DNA from: Jaltomata sinuosa
Lineage: Eukaryota; Streptophyta; Magnoliopsida; Solanales; Solanaceae
DNA length: 64,000 bases
Direction of reading: 5' to 3'
Assembly (NCBI GenBank): GCA_003996215.1
Contig: QJPP01003516.1
Location: 1-64,000, forward strand
A model generated the notes under the pieces. It ran no database searches. It was given only the letters and a program-made list of their open reading frames with translations, and was not told the DNA's origin. Of the stretch, positions 35,415 through 45,739 are shown in pieces; positions within the stretch are counted from its first letter, which is position 1; every line of letters begins with the position of its first letter. Both the position numbers and the translations under genes were made by a program.

Positions 35415-37060
35415 ATGCCCAGTACAAGGAGTCAAGGCAATCCCTTGATCCCTTACGATCCAGTGCTCTAAAAAATAGTAAGAAACATGTCTAAAGAGGG
35501 AGAGCACGACACTCAAGAGCAGATTACAGCTCGTCTACTAGCTGAAGCCGAGCAAAAGAAGAAGGAAGATGCAGCATGCCAAAAGGCAGGGGAAGATGCC
35601 CTTGCTGCGGAAGATGCTCAAATTGCAAAAGATCACGCAGCTTGAAATGCTATAGCTGAGCAAGAAAGGTTATGAATACAACATGGTGTCCGGGATGAGG
35701 CAACAACTAGACGCATGCCACATAATAGGGGTCGACAGATGCAGCAGCAAAGGAATATCCCTCGGTATTATGATGATGTGGATGATGATGAGGAGGAATT
35801 TGGCACCACTAGACCCATAGAGCTGCCACCACTAGCTGACGAAATGAAATTTGATATCACCAGCGCCATGATCCAGCTGCTGAACCTGAAAGGACTTTAT
35901 TCAAGAAAGTCCACGGAAGATGCCATTCTACATGTGCAGAATTTTATGGGGATTAGCAAATCGTAAAATATGCCAGGAGCGGGGAAGGAGGCTATCAGAC
36001 TAAGGCTATTTCCATTTTCAATGATCGGTGAAGCGACTGCATGGCTCTCAAAACATACTGATAATTCCATATACACGTGGCATGAGCTGAAGAATCAGTT
36101 TCAGGAGCGATTCCTTCCTCCATCGAGGATGTTGTAGCTAAAGCAGGAGATCTACAACTTCAAGCAGCTGCCTGCAGAAGCATTGTATGAGTCTTCGCTG
36201 ATGTTTAAGATGAAGCTGAAACAAGTTCTGAGACACAAAATTCTTTCAAGGCATCTGATTAAGATCTTCTACAAGGCATTGAACGCCAATACTAAAGTAG
36301 TAGCTGATACTGTTACTGGAGGAGCATTCATGGAGAATACATATTATGAGGTTGAGGAGATGCTGGATAAGGTTGCTAAGACTAACCGAGCATGGCATAC
36401 TAGAGAGGCTGAGACTTCAGCAGGTACTTATACGGTTGATAAGTCCGTGGATCCGAATGAATTGCAAGACATTAAACAAGATGTTGCTGAGATGAATACG
36501 ACACTTGGGTTGCTTGCAAAGAAAGTCCTCGCTGAGGGAGTAGAGAAGGTAAAAGTCATCAGTTTGCAAGGCAAAGAACCTAGACCAGACGGTTACACAC
36601 CTAAAGAAGAAGTCAGTTATCTGAATGATCAAGGGACGGGTTTCTGGGCTTCTGGCCAAGGAAATCAAGGTTGGAAAAGAGATAGAGATGATTACTACAA
36701 TCAGTTCGGTTACATAGATGATGACTGGCATAAAAAGGATGGGTATAAGAATGATAGAAGTGGTCTCTACGTTCCATCTGTGACTCGCGAAGAGCGGGCT
36801 GGACAACCCACCATGAGGGATTTGATCAACAAGGTGTTTCAAAGGGTTGACTCCACGGATGCATTTATGAAGGAGATAAAAGCTGAACTTTCAGGTATCA
36901 GTCAGAAGGTGGAGTCTCACTCTGTCTCCATAAAGTAGATTGAGACATAGATGCACCAGTTGTCAACCAGCATGAATCTGCGCCAAAAGGGTACTCTCCC
37001 AAGTGACACCATCAAGAACCCGAAAAAGGATTGACAAGTTATGGCGGTGACTACTCGGAG
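35415..37060 (+). pseudogene. RE5 gag
   Basis: It starts MPSTRSQGNPLIPYDP, like RE1 residue 3. It encodes a charged Glu/Ala-rich stretch, then the gag core MKFDITSAMIQLLNLKGLYS, AIRLRLFPFS, FQERFLPPSRM and TNRAWHTREAETSAGTYTV. Stops interrupt it at several places before 36183; from 36183 to 36938 it is open. As in RE1 there is no zinc knuckle. Confidence 0.8.
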
Positions 37061-37241
37061 TGGAAAGTAGGCTGTTTATCCTCCCATACCTATAGTTGTT
37101 GATGAGCCAACCAAAGCTGAGAAGGATGATGCTGAGATTGTAGCCGAGTCTGAACAGAAAAATAGTGGTGAAAGGTCATCTGAGAGACAGTCTTCTGAGC
37201 TGAAGTCAAAGACCAAAGAGGTTGCACCGGTCCTGAAACCC

Positions 37242-37879
37242 ATGCCATTGCCTCCTCCACCTTATCCCCAGAGGTTGAAGAAAAAGGTTGAGGACGACAA
37301 ATTTCACAATTTCATCTCCAAGCTGAAGAAACTATCAGTCAATATCCCTTTAGTCGAAGCATTAGAGCAGATGCCTGGTTATGCTAAATTCAAAAAGGAT
37401 CTGGTGACTAGGAAAAAGACGGTTAGCTTTGAGCCAGCCAATAATTTGCACCACTGTAGTGCGATAGCTCTCGATCTATAGTTCAGAAAAAGAAAGATCC
37501 TGGGGCCTTAACAATTCCTTGAACAATTGGAGCCTTCTACTTCTCAAAAGCTTTGTGTGATATGGGTGCTAGTATAAATATGATGCCACTAGCAGTATAT
37601 AATTAGTTGGGCTTAGGATCCCCCACTATGACTACAATGCGGTTACTTATGGCAGATCGCATGGTGAAGAGGCCTATGGGAATTCTTTATGATGTATTGG
37701 TAAAGGTTGACACGTTTATCTTTCCCGCAAACTTTGTGATTCTGGATTGTGAGGTTGACTTCGAGGTGCCCATTATCTTGGGGCAAATATTCTTGGCCAC
37801 TGGACGTGCTTTGGTTGACTTGGAAATAGGTCAAATGAAATTCAGGCTGAATGATGAGGAGGTGACTTTAGATGTATGA
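37242..37879 (+). pseudogene. RE5 aspartic protease
   Basis: It reads PLPPPPYPQRLKKKVEDDKF, KKLSVNIPLVEALEQMPGYAKF, then CDMGASINMMPLAVYN (catalytic Asp kept) and FVILDCEVDFEVPIILGQIFLATGRALVD. There is a frame change near 37470 and several stops. It is close to the RE1 protease. Confidence 0.8.
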
Positions 37880-38289
37880 AAATCTATGAAGCATCATGAT
37901 GATATGTGAGTGGTGTCGGTCATTGATGTTGTTGATGAGGACCAGTTGGTGGTACCGGTTGAGGAGAGACATGGTGTCAAAGCCCTTGCAGCTGTGATTA
38001 TGAACTTTGAAGGTGATGATATTGAGGAGTACGATGAAATAGTAGCAACACTCACATATTTTTTATCTTACAGTTATGCACCAAAGAAGCTGGACTTGGA
38101 CTTGAAGAATAGGCAGACACTACCTGCCTTCCCATCTATTGAGGAGCCTCAAGTCTTGGAGCTCAAACTGCTTCCAGCTCATCTTCGGTATGTATTCTTA
38201 GGAGCTAATAAGACTTTGCCAGTGATTATTACTGCAGATTTAGGTGAAGAGCAAGTTGAAGCTTTGGTTGCTGTATTGAGAAAATTTAA

Positions 38290-41042
38290 ATGAGCCATAG
38301 GTTGGACCATCGCTGACATCATCAGGATTTCTCCAGGAATCTGTACACATAAAATTCAGCTCTAGCCAGATTGTATTCCGAGTATTAAGCACCAGTGTAG
38401 ATAAAATCAGCCTATGCAAGAGGTCGTCAAGAAGGAGATTATTATGTGGCTGGATGCAGGTGTGGTTTACCCTATTGCTAACAACACTTGGGTGAGCCCA
38501 GTTCAGTGTATGCCGAAGAATGGTGGGATTATTGTAGTCCCAAATGCAAAGAATGAATTAATTCCGATGAGGCCAGTCATAGGCTGGCACATATGCATGG
38601 ATTATAGGAAGCTAAATGCTTGGACTGAGAAGGATCATTTTACTATACCGTTCATGGATCAGATGTTAGACCGTCTTGCTGGTAGAGGATGGTATTGTTT
38701 TCTTGATGGTTATTCGAGATACAATTAGATCTCGATTGCTCCTGAAGACCAAGAGAAAACCACTTTCACCTGTCCATATGGGACGTTTGCTTTCAAAAGA
38801 ATGTCGTTCAGTTTGTGCAATGCACCAACAACATTTTAGCATTGTATGATGTCTATTTTCTAAGACATGGTGGAGGACACTATTGAGGTATTTATGGATG
38901 ACTTTTTGGTAGTGGGTGACTCATTTGAAGATTGCTTGGATCATCTGAGTTGTGTGCTGAAATGATATAAAGAGTGCAACCTAGTGCTGAATTAGGAAAA
39001 GTGTCACTTCATGGTGAAACAGGGCATAGTACTTGGGCATCGAATTTCTAAGAAGGGTATAGAGGTTGATAGATTCAAGATTGAGGTGATTGAAAAATTG
39101 CCTCCACCAGTTTCTGTGAAGGGAATTTAGAGTTTCTTGGGGCATACTGGCTTTTATAGGAGGTTTATCAAGGACTTCTCCAAAATTTCTAATCCATTGT
39201 GCAAGCTGTTGGAGAAAGAGGTAAAGTTTGTGTTTGATGATGCATGTCTCAAGGCATTTGAGTGCCTCAAAGAGAAGTTAGTCTTAGCTCCTATTATTAT
39301 CTCTCCTGATTGGTCTCAACCATATGCGATTATGTGCAATGCTAGTGAAGTGGCACTAGGAGCAGTCCTAGGCCAAAGGCGTGAAAAGATCATCCATCCT
39401 ATATACTATGATACCAAAGCACTTAATTCAACTTAGAAGAACTATACTGTCACTAAACAAGAGCTGCTTGCTATGGTCTTTGCGTTTGAGAAATTTAGAT
39501 CTTATTTGCTTGCCACAAAAGTGGTAGTGCACACTGACCATGCAACTCTCCGTTATCTCTTGGCGAAGAAGGATGTGAAACCAAGGCTGATTAGATGGGT
39601 GTTGCTGCTGCAAGAGTTTGATTTTGAGGTCAAGGACTGAAAGGGTACAGAAAATCAAGTAGCAAACCATATTTCTAGTCTGGAAGAAGAGGCAATGCTG
39701 AAGATGAATGATGAGCAAGAGATTGATGATTGGTTTCCTGACGAACAAGTGCTAGCCACTTCCCAAGATTTGATCCCATGGTTTTCCGACATTACCAACT
39801 ATTTGGCAAGTGATTTAGTTCCTGATGATATGTTGGTCCACTAAAGAAGAAAGTTCATGTCAAATATGAAGAAGTACTTCTGGAAAGAGCCATTCTTGTT
39901 CGGTGTATATGCTGATACAGTGATTCGGAGATGTGTTCCTGAAGCTGAGATAATAGAGATACTAGAAGCTTGCCATTCATCCCCTGTTGGGGGTCATCAT
40001 TGTGGTATTCAGACTGCACATAAGATCGTGCAATGAGGCTACTATTGGACGACCATTCACAAAGACGCCTATGAATTTTCTAAGGCCTGCAATAGATGTC
40101 AAAGGGAAGGAGGCATATCAAGGAGGCATGAGCTTTCTCTAAATCCTATCCTTGTGATTGAGCTGTTCGATGTTTGGGGTATAGACTTCATGGGTCCATT
40201 CATGTTGTCCAATGGAAACTGGTACTATTGGTGGCTGTGGACTATGTATCTAAGAGGGTGGAGGCGGTTTCTCTTCCCAGCAATTAAGGCAAGTGCGTCA
40301 CAACATTCTTGAAAAAGAACATATTCTCCAAGTTTGGTATGCCAAGGGCAATTATTAGTGATGAAGGCTCTCACTTTTGCAACAAGCTATTTTGAGCTTT
40401 GCTTGAGAAATATGGAGTTAAACACAGAGTTGCAACCCTTTATCATCCTCAGACGAGTGGGCAAGTGGAGGTTTCCAACATAGAGATAAAGCCAATCCTG
40501 TCCAAGACTATAAATGCTAATAGAAAGGATTGGTCACGGAAGTCAGATGATGCTTTGTGGACGTACCGGACTGCGTTCAAGACCCCAATAGGTATGTCAC
40601 CATATGAGCTTGTGTTTGGTAAGGCATGCCATCTTCCGGTTGAGTTAGAGCATAAGGCCATGTGGGCGTTGAAGAAGCTGAACTTAGACTGGTATGAGGC
40701 ATCATTGCAGCGGCTTGGGCAGTTGAATGAGTTGGATGAGTTCCGTCTGAATGCATATGAGAGTTCAGCACTGTACAAAGAAAGGATGAAACTGTAACAT
40801 GACCGGAATATAGAAAAGTGAGATTTTCAGCCGGGTGACTTTGTCCTGCTTTTCAACTCTAGACTTTGCTTGTTCCCTGGAAAGTTGAAGTCCAAGTGGA
40901 TTGGACCCTTCAAGGTGGTACAATTTTTTCCTCATAAAGTTGTTGAACTTGAAAACCATGAGGTAAAAAGGTTTAAGGCAAACGGGCAGCGGATCAAAGC
41001 TTATTTCGGCACAACAGAGGAGATCAAAATGATTGAAGCTTA
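38290..41042 (+). pseudogene. RE5 pol: RT, RNase H and integrase
   Basis: RT: WVSPVQCMPKNGG, CMDYRKLNAWTEKDHF, FLDGYSRYN, TTFTCPYGTFAFKRMSF and FMDD at 38891-38902, both Asp kept. RNase H: YAIMCNASEVALGAVLGQR (usual Asp is Asn) and NYTVTKQELLAMVFAFEKFRSYL. Integrase: SSPVGGHH and CNRCQREGG (zinc site), GIDFMGPF, ISDEGSHF and GQVEVSN (the D-D-E residues), then WIGPFKVV. Many stops are TAG or TGA where Trp or Gln is expected. Integrase is in another frame (shift near 40220). Confidence 0.88.
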
Positions 41043-41078
41043 GAGCTTGATGAGTTCATACCATCTAAGGAGCTTTAT

Positions 41079-41151
41079 GAAGTCCGAGTAATCAAGCAGC
41101 CTGCGTCATGCCATGATGTTAAATCAGGCGCTGCATGGGAGGCAACCTATG
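41079..41151 (+). repeat. 73-bp hairpin repeat, copy 1 (RE5)
   Basis: It starts GAAGTCCGAGTA, contains GATGTTAAATCAGGCGCTG and ends in CATGGG-AGGCAA-CCTATG (41134-41151). It lies just after pol. The stem has one G-T (G-U in RNA) pair. Confidence 0.8.
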
Positions 41152-41207
41152 AAACTGTACTTTACTTTATGTTATTTGTAGTTTTAGTGGTTGTAGAGTG
41201 TTTTGGT

Positions 41208-41280
41208 GAAGTCTGAGTAGCCAAAACACTTGCGTCGTGCCGCGATGTTAAATCAAGCGCTGCTTGGGAGGCAACCCAAG
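41208..41280 (+). repeat. 73-bp hairpin repeat, copy 2 (RE5)
   Basis: It starts GAAGTCTGAGTAG, contains GATGTTAAATCAAGCGCTG and ends in CTTGGG-AGGCAA-CCCAAG (41263-41280). The stem changed on both sides relative to copy 3. Confidence 0.85.
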
Positions 41281-41324
41281 ACTAATGTTTGTTTTCTGTG
41301 CAGGTGAGGAGAAGAAGTACACCA

Positions 41325-41700
41325 CTGCAGGAACTCCCAGAAATCACGAATTGGTTTACGGACCGTCCTTCCAAAGGATGGGCCATCTATCAAATCGTGG
41401 TTCCTAGAGTGGCATTGAAAGTGCTCTAAAGAACAGACCATGACTCACTGAAATGGTCCGTATTCTCAAACGACGGACCGTAATCCAAGTCCTAGTCACT
41501 GGGAAGAAAACATGTCTCTAAAAGATAAAAGACGTGTCACAGAGACAGTCTGTGGTTTCAAACCATGGTTCATCCTTTGATTCATCATTCCTGGCAGCTG
41601 ATAAGGTCAACATTTAAAGACCACGAGTCTAACAATGGACCGTCATCCAAATGACGGACCATCATTTTGACTCGTAGGTCCCAGGTACAGTAAAGCAGTC
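41325..41700 (+). promoter_or_regulatory. Internal CG-rich cassette upstream of the RE5 third ORF
   Basis: ACGGACCGTC-type repeats (near 41354, 41480, 41640 and 41660) recur in the same style as the RE5 LTR cassette, though the flanks are not LTR. By position it could drive the third ORF or act as a 3' regulatory region; this is inference. Confidence 0.5.
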
Positions 41701-41929
41701 GGGTCGGCCAAAAAATTTTAAAACTTAAACCTGGCCTGAATGCTACCTACTTCTCCTCTTCTAACTTGGGTAACCATTTTAAAAAAATAAGAGATAAAAT
41801 TACTCCCTTTTTCTCTCCTAATAAAACTCTAACTCCCCAAATCAGTGCCCTAAATCGATCCCTCCTCCTAGTGTACGCTCACACAGATCACACAGCGAAC
41901 ACACTCAGTAATCGATCATCAAGGGTACC

Positions 41930-44093
41930 ATGCCTCCTAAGAACACACAGAAGAAAGGCACTGTCAAGGGCTCAGAGGCACTAATCCAAAAACAAAGGCA
42001 AATCCGAGATGATTCCTCTGAGTCGGAAGAGAGTGGTTTGGAAGAGGTTTATACTATAGATTCCACTTGGACGCCATACCTCGGACCACTAGACAGCAGG
42101 AGAAGGTCAAAGAAAAGGCCACTCCTCCCCAGTATGAAGAGGGAGATGGTGAGTCTAGTTCAGCACCGCAAGAAAGATGAGGGGTCAGACTCAGACTCCA
42201 ATTGATCTAGTGCGAGGGATAGTGGAGATTCTATAAAATCCATAGATGAGGGTCCTCCCACTATAGAACCGAGAGTTGATGAGGTTTTTCCCGTAGCTCC
42301 ACCCTTTTTCAGATGTAAAAACATCGGAATACGGGACATAGTGCGATGGGCCATCAAGGGTACATCTTGGCTCTACCACAAGGGCTTGGAGCTAACTGAA
42401 AAAGGGCACCCTAGGCGGATCATTCACGAGGAGGTTAAAATCTGGGCAGCTGGTTTGAATGATATGGCTGACGTCAAAGCACTATATGATCACTATGGTT
42501 TTCAGTGGATGAGTCGGTCGGGTGGCCCATACAACCCGGTGCTCGTCCATGAGTTCTACGCCACCTACGCAGTAATATTGACTAATATTTATGAAAAGGT
42601 CAAAAGTCTGAAGTCACAGCCGGCCCTTGAGAGAGTGCAAGTTCAGGGAGTACAAGTTGATATTTCAGAGTGCACTATCCATCGCTTCTTTTATGGCCCG
42701 AACTTTGTAGCACCAGCCTCCCAGCCATATCTGGATGCCCGTATGGAGCAAGTTAGACAGAGAAAGATACCTTATAGGTGGATCACCTCACTTATCACAT
42801 ACGTGCAATCTGCCTTGGTTGACAGCGAATGTAGGAAAGATCAGCAAGGCTTCACTGAGTGTAATTGGAAAATTTTGGTGGTCGGTGGTCAGACACCATT
42901 TGGTACTGACGACAACAGATAACACCCTCACTCCTGACCGGGCTATCTTGGTTGCTGCGATCATGGTCCGATATGACATTATTATTGCCCGCATTATTGC
43001 AAAAGAGATTAGAGAGCGGGCACTGTGGCTGTCCACCCCTATTCCTTTCCCATGCCTGATTACTCAGCATTGTCAAGAAGCTGAGGTTCCCGAGATGACG
43101 GGCATCGATCGGACCATACAGGCAACCAGCTTTCAGGACATAGCCCTGATTAGAGACACGACAAACCCGGTGGCATGGGCTAGAGCTTATGATACATCAG
43201 CTGATTTTCCTGAGCCTAGTAGAGACTTGCCCCCAGATACGTTGGTTGTATTTGATGAGAAGGCTAGACCGGCTTTCAGACCATCAACCTCAGCACTCGG
43301 CCCATCTTCATCAGCTTAGTCCGGGCCATCTAGTGAGCAGGGTCAATCATACTTCTTCACCAGAGAGGTATTTAGCAAGGTCGCCAAAGCGGACTTCCAT
43401 GCAAATGAACATATAAAGAGGTTTTCAAACTCGGTAAAGCCGCTGATCCGATGAGAGATAGCCGATGCTATGGTTCTAGTCCAAAAATCGATTGACAGCT
43501 TGAATGTAAGATTGGACACCATTGAGATCAGGGTAAATGAAAGACTGCGGGACTTGACCATTCCCGACCTCACCGCCATTCTCACTGAGCTTGCAAAGGT
43601 CCAAGCAGATGTTGATACTATCCATAAAAGGCAGGTGCCAGACATTCAACTACCAGAGGTTATGACCCCGGAAGATGATTTTATTAACCTATTGGCACAC
43701 TCCCCCTCTTGAGAGCCGACTACAGATCCCAAACCCGAAAAGAAAAGGAAGAAAAAAGACAAGAATGTTGCAGGAGATGATGCCCTGCTTAGTCCTATAT
43801 CTCAGAAGAAGAAAGTAGAAAGAGCCGAGAAGAGGACAAGAAAAGAAGCGGAAAAAGTAACAAATATTTCCTTGGCAGAGCGTCAGATTGAGGTGGATGG
43901 CATTGGCTAAGGTGGCTTAGGGAGTGGTAATGTACCTTATTTAGACCCCAGTGTGGGAGAGGTTGATGTTGGATCTTCTCGTACAGCTGTTACTACTGAT
44001 GAGAGGACTGCGGAGGCAACTTCTATTGATGCAAGCACCACAGGCACCAATCTTGAGGGCCCGAAGGATGTGACACCCAACACCGGCACTTAG
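41930..44093 (+). pseudogene. RE5 third ORF, plant retrotransposon accessory protein
   Basis: About 720 codons in one broken reading frame. The N-terminus is charged and Ser/Glu-rich (SSESEESGLEEV). A central globular part (about 42290-43180) contains ADVKALYDHYGFQWM, YNPVLVHEFYATYAV and PDRAILVAAIMVRYDI; its frame shifts by one base between about 42830 and 42900. The style is that of the putative plant transposon protein family found 3' of pol. The C-terminal part is helical with heptads (LNVRLDTIEIRVNERL) and basic EKKRKKKDK, a possible nuclear signal. No transmembrane segment is seen, so it does not look like an envelope protein. Stops lie at 42203, 43317, 43452, 43710 and 43908. Function is unknown. 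Confidence 0.7.
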
Positions 44094-44217
44094 GCACCAC
44101 ATGTATGTTCTCGCCCATAGGGTTTGTATTTTTATTAGTGCATTGAGGAAATGCACATATCTTTTTGGTGGGGTGGGGGCAACATTGGGTGTTCGCTATT
44201 TTGATGGGTCTCTTGGC

Positions 44218-44290
44218 GAAGTCTGAGTAGCTGAGATACCTGTGTTGTGACGCGATGTTAAATCAGGCGCTGCATGGGAGGCAACCCATG
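44218..44290 (+). repeat. 73-bp hairpin repeat, copy 3 (RE5)
   Basis: It starts GAAGTCTGAGTAG, contains GCGATGTTAAATCAGGCGCTG in part and ends CATGGG-AGGCAA-CCCATG (44273-44290). With copy 2 it brackets the third ORF. Confidence 0.85.
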
Positions 44291-45739
44291 AGGGTACTCA
44301 CAAGGTACCCGAATCCTTGAGGTTTTCTTGCTTGTGTTCTTTCCGTAAGGATTTTTATTTCTGTTGAACCGGCACGTTTAGTATAGGTTGTATGTAGTAA
44401 AAGAAGAAAAGGAACTTAGCGTAGTCTGTGATATGATTTTTGGAACTGGATTTTTGATTGAAAAATGGAGACCCCTCCAAATTTTGTGTGACATGATAGT
44501 ATCTGTTCTTGATAGACTAACCATTATGGATCTATGCATGACATTATAATTTTATCGATCTGATGAATAGCTTAAACTAGAGTGTGAACCTGATAGTTAG
44601 CATATAATTGTTTGACTCTGTGCCATGTGTGTATGAGCTTAATTTGATTTGTTCTTGCCTTGTATGCCAATCTAGAACTTTCCCGGGTAGTCTTGCCTAG
44701 GTCGTAGGATAGTTGGTTAGGAAAGGATCATTGGTCATTTTTTTAAATAGTCCACTTTATCCAAATGACCGACCAAATGATGTAAATACCCTTTTGATCC
44801 CTGATTTTGAGCCTAAATTGACCCATTTTGTTGCTAGCTTAATCACCTTCCCCATTTTGTTTTACGAACCTTTAGTTTGGCCCTGGTCCCTCCTTGGACA
44901 TTGTGTACCTCAACTCAAGCAAATTGCATAAGTTGAGGGTGGCTACTATAGAGGTGAGTGCGAAGTAGGGGTATGAAAACAAGAGGTTAGTAATAAAATG
45001 GAAAAAATCATGTGCGGAGGGTACGTTAAAGAAAAAAAGAAATAAAAAGAAAAGAAAGAAAAGAAAGAAAAAGAAAAAGAGAATGTGAAAAAAAATAGTT
45101 GAGTTTGAAACAAAAGCCGCACCCGTCACTTATTGAAAAATAAAAAGGGAGACAAAAGGGAGTAAAAGAATAGAGTTGGCCTGATAAGTGGAAGAAAGAT
45201 AGTGTAGTGTCAATGAGGGCTTAGTCACTGTTTTCCATATCAACCATACCCATCTCCGAGCCTACGTTATAAGTCGAGTAAAGTCCTATAGTGATCCTAA
45301 CCCAATTGTTCAAAAACTGAGGCATAGAAAATAAGGTCAAGCCTATGGTATTGTGCATGCATTGCTTGAATATCTATTGTGAGTCTGAGTGTCTTAGTTC
45401 AGTCCCTGAAATACAACTGTGTTACTGTGTGAGTGGGACTTCTTTGTGGTGACGACACTAGAGCGACGTTGACTGCTAACTGTTAGTGTGAGTCTCACAT
45501 GTGTATTCTAAGTTGTCCATTGATAGTGTGATGTCATCCATGGATCCTCTTGTGTTGTCTTGATAGTCGGAACATATGCACTAGTTTTTTACTTAAAGGG
45601 GAGGGGGGATACCTGTTATGAGCTAAATTGCTAAATCATATAACTGTCGTAGTTCCTAGTTTTCTTTTGCTAAAGTTTCATTTTAGAATGGTTTTCCATT
45701 GTCGCTTGAGGACAAGCAACAATCTTAAGTTGAGGGTGT
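44291..45739 (+). other. RE5 3' non-coding region and polypurine tract
   Basis: It has conserved islands shared with RE1, RE2 and RE6: GAACCGGCACGTTTAG (44368), TCTAGAACTTTCCCGGG (44671-44687), AAGTTGAGGGTGG (about 44932), GAGCCTACGTTATAAG (45258-45273) and the final tract AAGTTGAGGGTGT (45727-45739) touching the LTR. A purine-only run rich in AAAG lies at 45030-45085. No ORF. Confidence 0.7.

Noticed and set aside
41930..44093. Envelope gene in RE5
   Set aside because: No signal peptide or transmembrane segment is seen; the tail is basic and helical.
44872..45129. Phe-rich minus-strand ORF
   Set aside because: It is the complement of the purine tract in the RE5 3' region.
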